Source of the DNA: Clostridia bacterium
Lineage (GTDB): Bacteria; Bacillota; Clostridia; Christensenellales; Aristaeellaceae
Reading direction: 5' to 3'
Assembly: GCA_017428385.1 (NCBI GenBank)
Contig: JAFRQX010000033.1
Location: 124,001-188,000 of the forward strand
Length of the DNA: 64,000 bases
The notes beneath the pieces are model-generated. The model did not search any database, had not been told where the DNA came from, and saw only the letters and a program-made list of their open reading frames with translations. Shown here in pieces: positions 8,113 to 17,407 of this stretch. The translations under genes and the position numbers were made by a program. Numbering within the stretch: the stretch's first letter is position 1; each line of letters opens with the position of its first letter.

Positions 8113-10023
8113 ATGATACACAGAGCGGAAAACAAAACGCGCCATCGCAGGGTTCAGCTGCAGATGGTTGTTTTGCTTTTGCTCTTTACGCTGCTGACGA
8201 CCTCGCTGACGGGATGGATTATCTATGACCGGACTTCGGACCAGGTGATCCGGGATACCTGGCAGCAACAGGAGGCGCTGCTCCGCAGTACAGTGGCAGC
8301 GGTGAACCGGGAGATTGAGCAGGTGAAGTCTTTCTCCTGGCAGATCAGCAATGACAGCAGCGTGCAGAAGTACCTGCACCTGACGGAGGAAACACCGAAG
8401 GATATCCTGACCAAACGGGGCATCATTGAAAAACTGCAGCAGATGAAGGCATTCAGCAATACCATGGCGGATATCGGAATCTATGCAGAAGGCATGGATA
8501 TCATTATTACGGGTGAGAGCAGCTATCGGGCGGAGGATTACTACAGCCGGATCGACGGCATTACACTGGAGAAGATGATCGGGGAACGCTCTGTACCGGG
8601 CTCGGTGGCGCTTGGGCGCTATGCAGGGAACGGGACGATCAGCCGGATTCTGAGCAAGGAGCCGGTGCTGGTCTTTGTCAGCAGCCTGCCGCTGAACGCA
8701 CAGGCCGGGAAAAGCTACGCTTTCTTCCAGCTGAACGCGGACAGGCTGTATGCCTGCCTGCCGGAAAGCGACGCCGGAACGCTGCTGCTGACGGACGGGG
8801 AAGGCATCCCGGTGATCCCGGCGGACACAGAAGACAGCGCCGCAATCAGCCGGCAGTATGTACAGGAAAAACAAAACCGGATTCGCTATAACGGCAGCGA
8901 ATACGGTGTGCTGAGCATGGAAACGGCCGCTGAGGGGCTGAACTGTACCGCTGTCATTCCTTACAGTGAACTGCTGAAACCCAGCCTGCGCCTGCGGGAT
9001 GTGGTGATGCTGGTGATGGGCATTTGCATGGCGATCGGCCTTGTGGCGGCTGTGCTTGCCTCCAGGCGCCTGTATGCGCCGCTGGAGAGACTGCTGGGCA
9101 ACGTCCGGCAACTGTGCCGCAGCCTGCCGGATGACAGCCGGGGAAATGAATATAAGATGCTGGACGACGCCATCCACCTGATTTCGGCGGAAAACCATGA
9201 ACTGACGCTTTCCAACCGGGAAGTGAACCGGCTGCTGAAGAACCGGCTGCTGAATGACTGGATGGAAGGCCGCCTGAAGGGAGACGCTGGCGAAACGCTG
9301 GCCAAGGTCGGTGTGGAACTGCCCTATGGGCTGGTGCGGATTGCCGTGGCTGAAACAGCGCCGCGGGACCTGGAACGACTGGAAGCACGGACGGGAGCAA
9401 ATACGGCGGATCGTATTGAAACCCTGGCAGCAGAATCCGACCTGGGATTGCTGCGGGTCTGGTGTGCCAGACGGACGGACGGACTGATCCTGATCCTGTT
9501 CAACCTGAACGGAGAGCCGTCCGAAACCGCGTCGGTCGGGCAATGGCTGCAAGTCTGCCGTGAACAGGTGTTCGGGGAGTGCCCCTGTGCCATCGGCCTG
9601 GGCGGAATCCGCGAAAAAGAACGAGCGGCAGAATCGCTTGTGGATGCGATGATCGACCTGCGCAGCGGCGAGGAAAGCCGGGAAGAGAAGCATTACGCGC
9701 GGCTGACTGAATACATCCGGAAGGAATACATGCATGAAATCTCCCTGGACAGTGCAGGGGAAGCCCTGGGCATGTCGCCCAGCTACATCGGTCTTGTATT
9801 CCGGAAGGTGGGGGAGACCAGTTTCCTGAAATACCTGACAGATATCCGGATGGCAGAGACAAAACGACTGCTGAAGGAAACGGATCTGACGCTGCGGGAA
9901 ATCGGTGAAAGAGTCGGAATAGAGAACCAGAATACGCTGATCCGCACCTTTAAAAAGGCGGAAGGCGTCACACCGGGACAGTACCGGGTGGCAAATCAGG
10001 CGATCGATTCGCAGAATGGATGA
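8113..10023 (+). CDS. Membrane-anchored AraC-family transcriptional regulator (YesN/two-TM type)
   Basis: The 636-residue protein has a first membrane helix at about residues 15-38 (VVLLLLFTLLTTSLTGWIIY), an extracellular sensor of about 255 residues, a second helix at about 297-320 (VVMLVMGICMAIGLVAAVLA), a linker, and an AraC DNA-binding domain with two helix-turn-helix units at about 535-625 (SLDSAGEALGMSPSYIGLVF and LTLREIGERVGIENQNTLIR). Such regulators usually sense an external sugar or peptide and control an adjacent ABC operon, here the importer at 10119-13547. GTG at 8068 is in frame but falls in the promoter; ATG 8113 has AAGG upstream. Confidence 0.85.
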   Translation: MIHRAENKTRHRRVQLQMVVLLLLFTLLTTSLTGWIIYDRTSDQVIRDTWQQQEALLRSTVAAVNREIEQVKSFSWQISNDSSVQKYLHLTEETPKDILTKRGIIEKLQQMKAFSNTMADIGIYAEGMDIIITGESSYRAEDYYSRIDGITLEKMIGERSVPGSVALGRYAGNGTISRILSKEPVLVFVSSLPLNAQAGKSYAFFQLNADRLYACLPESDAGTLLLTDGEGIPVIPADTEDSAAISRQYVQEKQNRIRYNGSEYGVLSMETAAEGLNCTAVIPYSELLKPSLRLRDVVMLVMGICMAIGLVAAVLASRRLYAPLERLLGNVRQLCRSLPDDSRGNEYKMLDDAIHLISAENHELTLSNREVNRLLKNRLLNDWMEGRLKGDAGETLAKVGVELPYGLVRIAVAETAPRDLERLEARTGANTADRIETLAAESDLGLLRVWCARRTDGLILILFNLNGEPSETASVGQWLQVCREQVFGECPCAIGLGGIREKERAAESLVDAMIDLRSGEESREEKHYARLTEYIRKEYMHEISLDSAGEALGMSPSYIGLVFRKVGETSFLKYLTDIRMAETKRLLKETDLTLREIGERVGIENQNTLIRTFKKAEGVTPGQYRVANQAIDSQNG

Positions 10024-10118
10024 TCGCTTTTCAGCAAATCTGAAAACAGTTTCACAGAATCGCGGATAGCCTGAGGAGCGTTTTTCATGCTACCTTCAAA
10101 ACAACGGAGGTGGACCTC

Positions 10119-11039
10119 ATGCATACATCCCGCGGTTCGCGGCTTTGGCGCAGGATATGGGCAGCAAGATACCTGTACCTGATGTTTTTACCTGTCCTGA
10201 TTTATTATATCGTTTTCCGCTACGGACCGATGCTGGGGCTGTCCATAGCCTTTAAAAAGTATGACTTAATCAAGGGCTTCACCGGAAGCAAGTGGGTTGG
10301 GTTCAAGTATTTCCAGCAGTTTTTCAATTCCATTTATGTGTGGAGACTGCTCCGCAATACGCTGCTGATCAATCTCTATGACCTGATATTCAATTTTCCG
10401 GCGGCCATTATGCTGGCTCTGCTGATCAATGAGGTACAAAACCGCCGGTTCAAGAAAACGGTTCAGACCATTACCTATATGCCGTATTTTATTTCCAGTG
10501 TTGTACTGGCCAGTATGGTGGTACAGTTCCTGTCGCCCTCCAGCGGTATCATCAATAACCTGATTGCTTCCATGGGCGGGGAACGGCAGTATTTTATGGT
10601 TCAGCCGGAATCCTTCCGCACGATTTTTACGATCATGAACCTGTGGAAGAGCATCGGCTGGAACTCCATCATTTTCCTGGCAGCCATCAGCGGGATCAAC
10701 GGAGAACTGTATGAGGCCTGCAGGGTGGACGGCGGCGGCTATCTCCGGCAGATGTGGCATATTACTCTGCCGGGAATCGCCAGCACCATTGTGGTGCTGC
10801 TGATTATGCGGCTGGGACATGTGATGGACGTGGGCTATGAAACGATCCTGCTGCTTCAGAATAACGCCAACCAGGAAACCAGCGATGTGATCGGTACCTA
10901 TGTATACCGCCGCGGACTGAAGGGCGGGGAGTACAGCTACGGCACTGCCGTGGGTATGTTCCAGAGCGTTGTAGGCTTTTCGCTGGTGATCCTTGCGAAC
11001 TGGCTCAGCCGCCGCTATTCGGACACGAGCCTGTGGTGA
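10119..11039 (+). CDS. Carbohydrate ABC transporter permease, LplB type
   Basis: The 306-residue protein has six predicted membrane segments and the permease EAA loop (YEACRVDGGGYLRQMWHITLPG). YLYLMFLPVLIYYIVFRYGPMLGLSIAFKKY is typical of LplB-like permeases, which pair with YtcP-like partners and large binding proteins for oligosaccharides. The start ATG 10119 follows GGAGG at 10106-10110. The next permease begins 14 bases after its stop. The upstream gap contains the inverted repeat TTTTCAG/CTGAAAA (10028-10046), a possible regulator site. Confidence 0.86.
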   Translation: MHTSRGSRLWRRIWAARYLYLMFLPVLIYYIVFRYGPMLGLSIAFKKYDLIKGFTGSKWVGFKYFQQFFNSIYVWRLLRNTLLINLYDLIFNFPAAIMLALLINEVQNRRFKKTVQTITYMPYFISSVVLASMVVQFLSPSSGIINNLIASMGGERQYFMVQPESFRTIFTIMNLWKSIGWNSIIFLAAISGINGELYEACRVDGGGYLRQMWHITLPGIASTIVVLLIMRLGHVMDVGYETILLLQNNANQETSDVIGTYVYRRGLKGGEYSYGTAVGMFQSVVGFSLVILANWLSRRYSDTSLW

Positions 11040-11053
11040 AGGGAGGGGCGGAA

Positions 11054-11941
11054 ATGGAACTGACACGAAAGCATACCGGAATCCGGGTCGCCCCCAGCCG
11101 GAAGGCGTTCCTGATTTTCAACACGGTTTTCCTGCTGCTGATCTGCTTTGTGATGCTGTATCCGGTAATCTATGTTGTTGCCGCGTCTTTTTCCGAGGAA
11201 ACGGCGATCCTGCGGGGGGACGTTACCTTTATTCCCGTGGGCGCCCATGTGAAAGCCTATCAGAAGGTCTTCGTGTATCCGCTGTTGTGGCAGAGCTACA
11301 GCAATACGCTTTTGTACACTGTTCTGGGCACTGCCATCAACCTGACGCTGACGGTGTTCGGCGGATGGGCTTTAAGCCAGAGAAAGATGGTTGGCAGGCG
11401 TTTCTTTACACTGATGTGCGTTTTTACCATGTTCTTTAACGGCGGTATGATACCGACATTCCTGGTGGTCAAGGGGCTGGGAATGCTGAATACGATATGG
11501 GCGATTGTGCTGCCCGGTGCTGTCAGCACCTATAACATGATCCTGATGCGGACATTCTTCCGCCAGATACCGGACAGCCTGGTGGAAGCGGCTGAACTGG
11601 ACGGATGCCGGGACTTCGGAATCCTGTTCCGGATTGTGCTTCCCCTGAGCCTGGCCAGCCTGATGACCATCGGTATGTTTTACGCTGTCGCGCACTGGAA
11701 CGCCTACTTTTCGGCTGTGCTCTACCTGAGTAAACCTGAACTGTATCCGCTGCAGATTATCCTGCGCCAGGTGGTGCTGCTGAATGAAATTGTGGAAAAT
11801 TCCACCAGTACGGAAAACGTGATGGCGGAGGGTATCAAATATGCCACCATCGTGGTGGCGATGCTGCCGATGCTGTGCATCTATCCCTTTGTGCAGCGGT
11901 ATTTTGTGAAGGGCGTTATGATCGGTTCCGTGAAGGAATGA
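11054..11941 (+). CDS. Carbohydrate ABC transporter permease, YtcP/MalG type
   Basis: The 295-residue partner permease starts at ATG 11054 behind GGGAGGGG. It has six membrane segments, the motif LVVKGLGMLNTIWAIVLPGA, the EAA loop (SLVEAAELDGCRDFGILFRIVLPLSL) and the C-terminal FVKGVMIGSVKE that is highly conserved in YtcP proteins. It forms a heterodimeric channel with the 10119 product. No ATPase is encoded in this cluster, so a shared MsmX-like ATPase from elsewhere is likely. Confidence 0.86.
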   Translation: MELTRKHTGIRVAPSRKAFLIFNTVFLLLICFVMLYPVIYVVAASFSEETAILRGDVTFIPVGAHVKAYQKVFVYPLLWQSYSNTLLYTVLGTAINLTLTVFGGWALSQRKMVGRRFFTLMCVFTMFFNGGMIPTFLVVKGLGMLNTIWAIVLPGAVSTYNMILMRTFFRQIPDSLVEAAELDGCRDFGILFRIVLPLSLASLMTIGMFYAVAHWNAYFSAVLYLSKPELYPLQIILRQVVLLNEIVENSTSTENVMAEGIKYATIVVAMLPMLCIYPFVQRYFVKGVMIGSVKE

Positions 11942-12014
11942 GCTTCCTTTCGGTCCAACCCCCGGCAAAGGGGTTAAGATAGACAGTTAACCAAAAACAG
12001 AAGGAGGAAGAATC

Positions 12015-13547
12015 ATGAAACACTTTTCCCGTCTCCTGGCGCTGCTGCTTGCAGTCTGCCTGCTGCCGCTGACCTTTGTGGCAGCTGCATCCGCGGAAGA
12101 ACCAGTGACCATTACCATCTGGGGCTCCGACCGTGAGAACATGCCCTTCCGCAATGGACTGTGGACTATCGATAAGCTGCAGGAAAAGCTGGGCATCAAG
12201 ATTGAAATCATCTCTGCACCGACGGAAAACCTGGCTGAAAAATTCGGCCTGCTGATCGCCGGCGGAGATTTCCCCACCATCGTGCAGTACAAGGCGAAGG
12301 ACCTGCTGCTTTACAAGGATGCCTGGACGCCCCTGAACGACCTGATCAATGAAACCGACACTCCGAACCTGTGGAAGGTTTACAGCGACGATGAAATCCG
12401 CAGGAAGGTCTCCGACGCGGATGGCATCATGCGCTTCATCGGCCAGCGGACTGCCATCACCGCCGGCAAGCTTTACTTCTGGCGTCAGGACTGGCTGGAC
12501 AAGCTGGGCCTGGAAGCCCCGAAGACTACCGAAGACCTGTACAACGTCTTCAAGGCCATCAAGGAAGGTGATCCCAACGGCAACGGCGAGGCGGACGAGA
12601 TTCCTTTCGCTGTGCGCAAGAACGGCAGTAACAACCGCGGCAATGTGATTCCCTTCATCAACAACTGGGGCATTGCCGAAACCTTCTTTGCGGAAGACGG
12701 CCAGGTGAAGTTCGGCGCCACCGATCCCCGGATGAAGGACGCGCTGGAATGGCTGGCCCGCTGCTATGCGGAAGGCCTGATCGACCAGGAATACCTGACC
12801 CGGGACAAGACGTCCTGGTACAGCGCCTGGACCAACAACCAGGTGTTCATGAGCTATGACTGGAGCGCTTACATTGACAACGTAGCCAACCTGTTCAAGG
12901 ATGTGGAAACCGATATCAACATCGTCGGTGCTGTTCCTCCGGAAGGCCCCACCGGCATCAGTGAGACCCGCGACCAGCTGCAGCCCATTACTGTGGACGA
13001 GGACTGGAACGCCGGTATCTATGTAGGAGCTACGGATGAACAGAAGAAGGCTGCCCTGAAACTGCTGGACTACGTCTACAGCGATGAAGGCATGATCCTG
13101 ATGAACTTCGGCGAAGAAGGCACCCACTTTAATATCGTGGACGGCGACTATAAGTATTCCGACCTGATCATGAATAACCCCGACGGGCTTTCTCCCCAGG
13201 ACGCGCTGCGCTCCTTCGGTATCCAGAGCATGCTGACCCTGCTGCAGGATGCCCGTTATGAGCGTGCCTTCGTCAGCGACGAGGTCAACCGCATCCGTGA
13301 CATCTATGAGCAGGAGGGCCACATCGGCGACGCGTTCCCGACGCTGGCATTCACCGAGGATGAGCAGGATATCATTAACGAAAAGTATACCGAAATCGAA
13401 ACCTATATGAACGAGACGATCGACAAGTTCATCATGGGCGTTGAACCGCTGGATAAATTTGATGATTATGTCGCACAGGTGGAAAGCATGGGCCTGGCGG
13501 ACGTGCTGGCTGTCTATCAGGCTGCCTATGACCGCTACATGAAATAA
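12015..13547 (+). CDS. Extracellular solute-binding protein of a sugar ABC importer (family 1)
   Basis: The 510-residue protein has a signal peptide ending ASA/EE without a lipobox cysteine, followed by VTITIWGSDRENMPFRNG and a long two-lobed binding-protein sequence (WRQDWLDKLGLEAPKTTEDLYNVFKAIKEGDPNGNG). This is the LipO-like type that pairs with LplB/YtcP permeases. Its ligand is probably an oligosaccharide, but the sequence does not say which. AGGAGGAAG precedes ATG 12015. The gap from the permease contains a short CCCC/GGGG hairpin and a GGTTAA...TTAACC inverted repeat near 11973-11993. A strong terminator follows the gene. Confidence 0.87.
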   Translation: MKHFSRLLALLLAVCLLPLTFVAAASAEEPVTITIWGSDRENMPFRNGLWTIDKLQEKLGIKIEIISAPTENLAEKFGLLIAGGDFPTIVQYKAKDLLLYKDAWTPLNDLINETDTPNLWKVYSDDEIRRKVSDADGIMRFIGQRTAITAGKLYFWRQDWLDKLGLEAPKTTEDLYNVFKAIKEGDPNGNGEADEIPFAVRKNGSNNRGNVIPFINNWGIAETFFAEDGQVKFGATDPRMKDALEWLARCYAEGLIDQEYLTRDKTSWYSAWTNNQVFMSYDWSAYIDNVANLFKDVETDINIVGAVPPEGPTGISETRDQLQPITVDEDWNAGIYVGATDEQKKAALKLLDYVYSDEGMILMNFGEEGTHFNIVDGDYKYSDLIMNNPDGLSPQDALRSFGIQSMLTLLQDARYERAFVSDEVNRIRDIYEQEGHIGDAFPTLAFTEDEQDIINEKYTEIETYMNETIDKFIMGVEPLDKFDDYVAQVESMGLADVLAVYQAAYDRYMK

Positions 13548-13566
13548 TCGGTAATCTCCTGACTTT

Positions 13567-13601
13567 GGGGAACGGGTCTGCGGACCTGTTCCCCTCTTTT
13601 T
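13567..13601 (+). terminator. Rho-independent terminator after the sugar importer operon
   Basis: A 12-bp stem (GGGGAACGGGTC 13567-13578 with GACCTGTTCCCC 13583-13594, one G.T pair) with a four-base loop is followed by TCTTTTT. Confidence 0.85.
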
Positions 13602-13613
13602 GGCTGACAATAA

Positions 13614-13643
13614 TTGACAGTGATTCGGCGGATATAGTAAGAT
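13614..13643 (+). promoter_or_regulatory. Putative promoter for the flavocytochrome-like gene
   Basis: TTGACA at 13614-13619 and TAAGAT at 13638-13643 are separated by 18 bases, 55 bases ahead of ATG 13698. Confidence 0.6.
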
Positions 13644-13697
13644 GAAGGTGGATGATTACTGACTGACAACTGAACATGACCGAATGGAGGAAAACCG

Positions 13698-15458
13698 ATG
13701 AAAAAGCTGTTTTGTCTGATTCTGACGTTCGCCCTGCTGCTGACATCCGCCGCGGCATTCGCGGAGGCGCAGCCGGAGGAGTCCCTGTTTACGCCCGGTG
13801 CCTACACCGGGGAGGCCCAGGGTATCTTTGTGCCGGTCAAAGTAACGGTGCAGGTGAGTGAGAACGAGATTGAGACCGTGCTGGTGGACGCTACCGGTGA
13901 AACGCCCGAGCTGGGAGGCATTGCCGCGGAAAAGATGGCCATGGCCATTATGAACGCGCAGACTCCGAATGTGGATACCGTGAGCGGCGCCACCGTGACC
14001 AGTAATGCGATTATCGCCGCCGCCACCTCCGCCCTGGAGCAGGCGGGCGCGGACATTGCAGTGCTGGACGCGAACCGCAAGGACACCAAGGACGCCGGTC
14101 CCAAGGAAGAGAAGACGATTGATACGGAAATCGTGATTATCGGTGCCGGCGGCGCGGGTATGACCGCGGCCATCATGCTGCAGCAGGCCGGAAAGGATTT
14201 TGTGATCCTGGAGAAGATGCCCTATGTGGGCGGCAATACCACCAAGGCCACCGGCGGCATGAACGCTTCCGAAACCCACTACCAGAAGGAACAGGGAATT
14301 GAAGACTCCAACGCGCTGTTTGCGGCGGATACCATGAAGGGCGGCCACGCGCTGAATAATTCTTCCCTGGTAGCTGTGATGGCCAACAGCTCCGCGGGAG
14401 CCATTGACTGGCTGGATACCATCGGCGCGGAACTGCCGAAGATCTCCTTCTCCGGCGGCGCTTCCGTGAACCGTATCCACGCTCCGGAGGACGGCTCCGG
14501 CGTCGGTGCGTACCTGGTGGACCGCTTCTCCGCCAAGCTGAATGAGCTGGGCGTGGAAGTGATGCTCGAAACCGCGGCAACCGAGCTGCTGGCGGACGCG
14601 GACGGAAAGATCACCGGCGTCAAGGCGGAAGGTCCGGACGCAGTCTACACCATCAACGCCAAGGCCGTGATCCTGGCCAGCGGCGGATTCGGCGCCAACG
14701 AGGAAATGTATACCACCTACCGTCCTGACCTGAAGGGTACGGTGACCACCAACGCGCCCGGCGCAACCGGCGACGGTATCGTGATGGCGCAGGCCCTGGG
14801 TGCCGACCTGGTGGATATTGAGCAGATCCAGCTCCATCCCACCGTGGAACAGACGACCTCCATCCTGATTACTGAATCGGTCCGCGGCGACGGCGCTATC
14901 CTGGTGAACCAGAGCGGCGTACGTTTTACCAACGAACTGCTGACCCGTGACGCGGTATCCGCGGCGGAACTGGCCCAGGAAGGCAGCTATGCCTACATCA
15001 TCTTTGACCAGAAGCTGCGGGATAACCTGAAGGCCATTGAAAAGTATGTGAAGAGCGGCATTACCGTTCAGGCGGATACGATCGAAGGCCTGGCGGAACA
15101 GCTGAACATCGATCCCGCGACGCTGGCAACGACGCTGGCTGACTGGAACGAGATCGTGAAGAACAAGCGGGATACCCAGTTCGGCCGGACCACCGGTATG
15201 AATGAGGACCTGACCACCCCGCCGTATTACGCCATCAAGATCGCTCCCGGTATCCACCACACCATGGGCGGCGTGAAGATCAATACCGCGGCTGAGGTCA
15301 TCAATACCGACGGCGCTGCCATTCCCGGACTGTTCGCAGCCGGTGAGGTTTGCGGCGGCGTGCATGGCGGCAACCGCCTGGGCGGCAACGCGGTGGCGGA
15401 TATCGTCATCTTCGGCCGGATCGCGGCGGAAAGTGCCATGGCTTACCTGGCCAAATAA
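13698..15458 (+). CDS. Secreted FMN-binding/FAD flavoprotein, fumarate/urocanate reductase-like flavocytochrome c
   Basis: The 586-residue product has a signal peptide (ends AAAFA/EA), an FMN-binding domain at about residues 30-120 with the flavinylation motif DTVSGATVT (covalent FMN attached by ApbE in this family), and a large FAD domain from about residue 140 (VIIGAGGAGMTAAIMLQQAG ... NRLGGNAVADIVIFGRIAAESA). No haem-binding CxxCH is present. Relatives reduce fumarate, urocanate, methacrylate or cinnamates outside the membrane, using electrons passed through FMN. The substrate here is unknown. The gene stands alone between two strong terminators, suggesting its own regulation. Confidence 0.83.
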   Translation: MKKLFCLILTFALLLTSAAAFAEAQPEESLFTPGAYTGEAQGIFVPVKVTVQVSENEIETVLVDATGETPELGGIAAEKMAMAIMNAQTPNVDTVSGATVTSNAIIAAATSALEQAGADIAVLDANRKDTKDAGPKEEKTIDTEIVIIGAGGAGMTAAIMLQQAGKDFVILEKMPYVGGNTTKATGGMNASETHYQKEQGIEDSNALFAADTMKGGHALNNSSLVAVMANSSAGAIDWLDTIGAELPKISFSGGASVNRIHAPEDGSGVGAYLVDRFSAKLNELGVEVMLETAATELLADADGKITGVKAEGPDAVYTINAKAVILASGGFGANEEMYTTYRPDLKGTVTTNAPGATGDGIVMAQALGADLVDIEQIQLHPTVEQTTSILITESVRGDGAILVNQSGVRFTNELLTRDAVSAAELAQEGSYAYIIFDQKLRDNLKAIEKYVKSGITVQADTIEGLAEQLNIDPATLATTLADWNEIVKNKRDTQFGRTTGMNEDLTTPPYYAIKIAPGIHHTMGGVKINTAAEVINTDGAAIPGLFAAGEVCGGVHGGNRLGGNAVADIVIFGRIAAESAMAYLAK

Positions 15459-15481
15459 AGCTTTACGGACAACTGAACCTG

Positions 15482-15512
15482 ACCGCCGGAGCGAATGCTC
15501 CGGCGGTTTTTC
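15482..15512 (+). terminator. Rho-independent terminator after the flavoprotein gene
   Basis: A perfect 11-bp stem (ACCGCCGGAGC 15482-15492 with GCTCCGGCGGT 15497-15507) is followed by TTTTTC. Confidence 0.88.
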
Positions 15513-15535
15513 TCTGTTCTTTCCCCGTTTCGTTA

Positions 15536-15564
15536 TTGTCCTGTCCTGTACCGGATGGTAAGAT
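15536..15564 (+). promoter_or_regulatory. Putative promoter for iorA-iorB-paaK
   Basis: TTGTCC at 15536-15541 and TAAGAT at 15559-15564 have a 17-base spacer; the same TAAGAT -10 appears before the 13698 gene. Confidence 0.5.
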
Positions 15565-15613
15565 AAGAAAACGGTAAAAACAGAGATCCGTTTATCATTT
15601 CAGAGGTGAGTCA

Positions 15614-17407
15614 ATGAAACAGTACGTTATGGGAAACGGCGCAATTGCGCTGGGCGCGCTGGCCGCAGGGGTGAATCTTGTGGCGGGGTATCCCGGTACG
15701 CCGTCTTCCGAGATCATAGAGACGATTTCCCACTATCCGCACGAGGGCCTGCATCTTGAATGGTCCGTTAATGAAAAAGCTGCGCTGGAAGTAGCCGCGG
15801 CGGCCGCCTACAGCGGCGCACGGGCGATGGTCACAATGAAACAGATGGGCCTGAACGTTGCTTCTGACCCGCTGATGTCTGTGGCCTATATCGGCGTGAA
15901 GGGCGGGCTGGTGATTGTGAGCGCGGATGATCCGGGCCCCATCTCCTCCCAGACGGAGCAGGATACCCGCAGGTATGCGGATTTCTGCCGTATCCCGGTA
16001 TTTGATCCTTCTTCTCCGGAAGAAGCGTATGAGATGATCCAGGAGGCCTTTGCGTATTCCGAGAAATACAGCACGCCTGTGCTGTTCCGGCCGACCACCA
16101 GGGTCTGCCATGCCTATGCTTCCGTGGAAACCCCGGACAGCTTCGCACCGAAGGCGTATGAAGGCTTTGAACGGGATCCCGGCCGGTGGGTGATTTTCCC
16201 TCGGCTGTCCTATATCAACCACGGCAAAATGGAAGCGCGCAATGTGGAAATCGGCAGGGATTTCTCTTCCTTCCGGTTCAACACCGCCGAAGGTGAAGCC
16301 TCGGAGAAAGCGGTTGTGACCTCCGGTGTGAGCTATACCTACGTCAAAGAGTGCCTGAAAGGCCATGAGGGGGTCCGGCTGATCCGGATTGCCACGGCAT
16401 TCCCGTTCCCGGAGGATTTCATCCTGAAGGCCCTGGAAGGCGTGAAGGAAGTGCTGTGCATTGAGGAACTCAGCCCGTTTATTGAGGAGCAGATCCTGAA
16501 AGCAGCCGGAAAGCATCACCTGGCGCTGCGGGTTTCCGGAAAACTGGACGGCAGCGTTCCCCATAACGGAGAAAACAGCGTGGAGCTTTGTACAGGCATC
16601 CTGAATACCTTCCTGGGCGTCCGGACCGGCTATGATCAGCGGGATCTTTCGGATGCACCGGCACTTCCGGTGCGTCCGCCGGTGCTGTGCGCCGGCTGTC
16701 CGCACAGGGCTTCTTTCTACGCGGTGAAGAAAGCAATGAAAGGCCGGAAGGCAGTATTCTGCGGCGATATCGGCTGTTACACGCTGGGAAATGCCATGCC
16801 GCTGGATATGGTGGACACCTGCCTGTGCATGGGCGCGGGCATTACCATGGCCCAGGGCCTGAGCCACATGAACCGGGACACGGTCAGCTTTGCCTTTGTG
16901 GGAGATTCCACTTTCTTTGCTTCCGGAATGACCGGTGTGGTGAACGCGGTCTATAACGAAGCGGATATGATCCTGTGCGTGCTGGACAATTCCACTACTG
17001 CCATGACAGGCCACCAGCCCCATCCAGGTACCGGCCGGAACATGATGGGGAACGTGGTGGAGAAAGTAAATATTGAAAAAGTACTGGAAGGAATCGGGGT
17101 TAAGAAGATCGTGACGGTCGATCCCCTGGCACTGGAAGACAGCATCAGGGCTGTGCAGGAGTGTGCCGAGGAAACCGGCGTCCGCGCAATCATCTTCAAA
17201 TCGCCCTGCGTAGCCATCACAAAGCCGGAAAAGAAATGCGCGATTGACACTGCAAAGTGTGTTAACTGTAAAAAGTGTATCCGGGAGATCGGTTGTCCCG
17301 CATTGATCACGGTGGACGGCCGGGTGGCCATTGACCGGAACCTGTGTGCGGGCTGCGGCCTGTGCAGCCATATCTGTCCCACCGGCGCGATCGGAGGTGA
17401 GCAGTGA
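15614..17407 (+). CDS. iorA: Indolepyruvate ferredoxin oxidoreductase, alpha subunit
   Basis: The 597-residue protein has the pyrimidine-binding half near the N-terminus (GYPGTPSSEIIET), the thiamine diphosphate region around residue 380-420 (GDIGCYTLGNAMPLDMVDTCLCMGAG, FVGDSTFFASGMTGVVNAVYNE), and a C-terminal 2[4Fe-4S] ferredoxin domain (CVNCKKCIREIGCP and CAGCGLCSHICP). This is the full IorA layout. With IorB it oxidatively decarboxylates arylpyruvates from Trp, Phe and Tyr to aryl-acetyl-CoA, reducing ferredoxin. It starts after AGAGGTGAG. Its stop overlaps the iorB start. Confidence 0.93.
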   Translation: MKQYVMGNGAIALGALAAGVNLVAGYPGTPSSEIIETISHYPHEGLHLEWSVNEKAALEVAAAAAYSGARAMVTMKQMGLNVASDPLMSVAYIGVKGGLVIVSADDPGPISSQTEQDTRRYADFCRIPVFDPSSPEEAYEMIQEAFAYSEKYSTPVLFRPTTRVCHAYASVETPDSFAPKAYEGFERDPGRWVIFPRLSYINHGKMEARNVEIGRDFSSFRFNTAEGEASEKAVVTSGVSYTYVKECLKGHEGVRLIRIATAFPFPEDFILKALEGVKEVLCIEELSPFIEEQILKAAGKHHLALRVSGKLDGSVPHNGENSVELCTGILNTFLGVRTGYDQRDLSDAPALPVRPPVLCAGCPHRASFYAVKKAMKGRKAVFCGDIGCYTLGNAMPLDMVDTCLCMGAGITMAQGLSHMNRDTVSFAFVGDSTFFASGMTGVVNAVYNEADMILCVLDNSTTAMTGHQPHPGTGRNMMGNVVEKVNIEKVLEGIGVKKIVTVDPLALEDSIRAVQECAEETGVRAIIFKSPCVAITKPEKKCAIDTAKCVNCKKCIREIGCPALITVDGRVAIDRNLCAGCGLCSHICPTGAIGGEQ

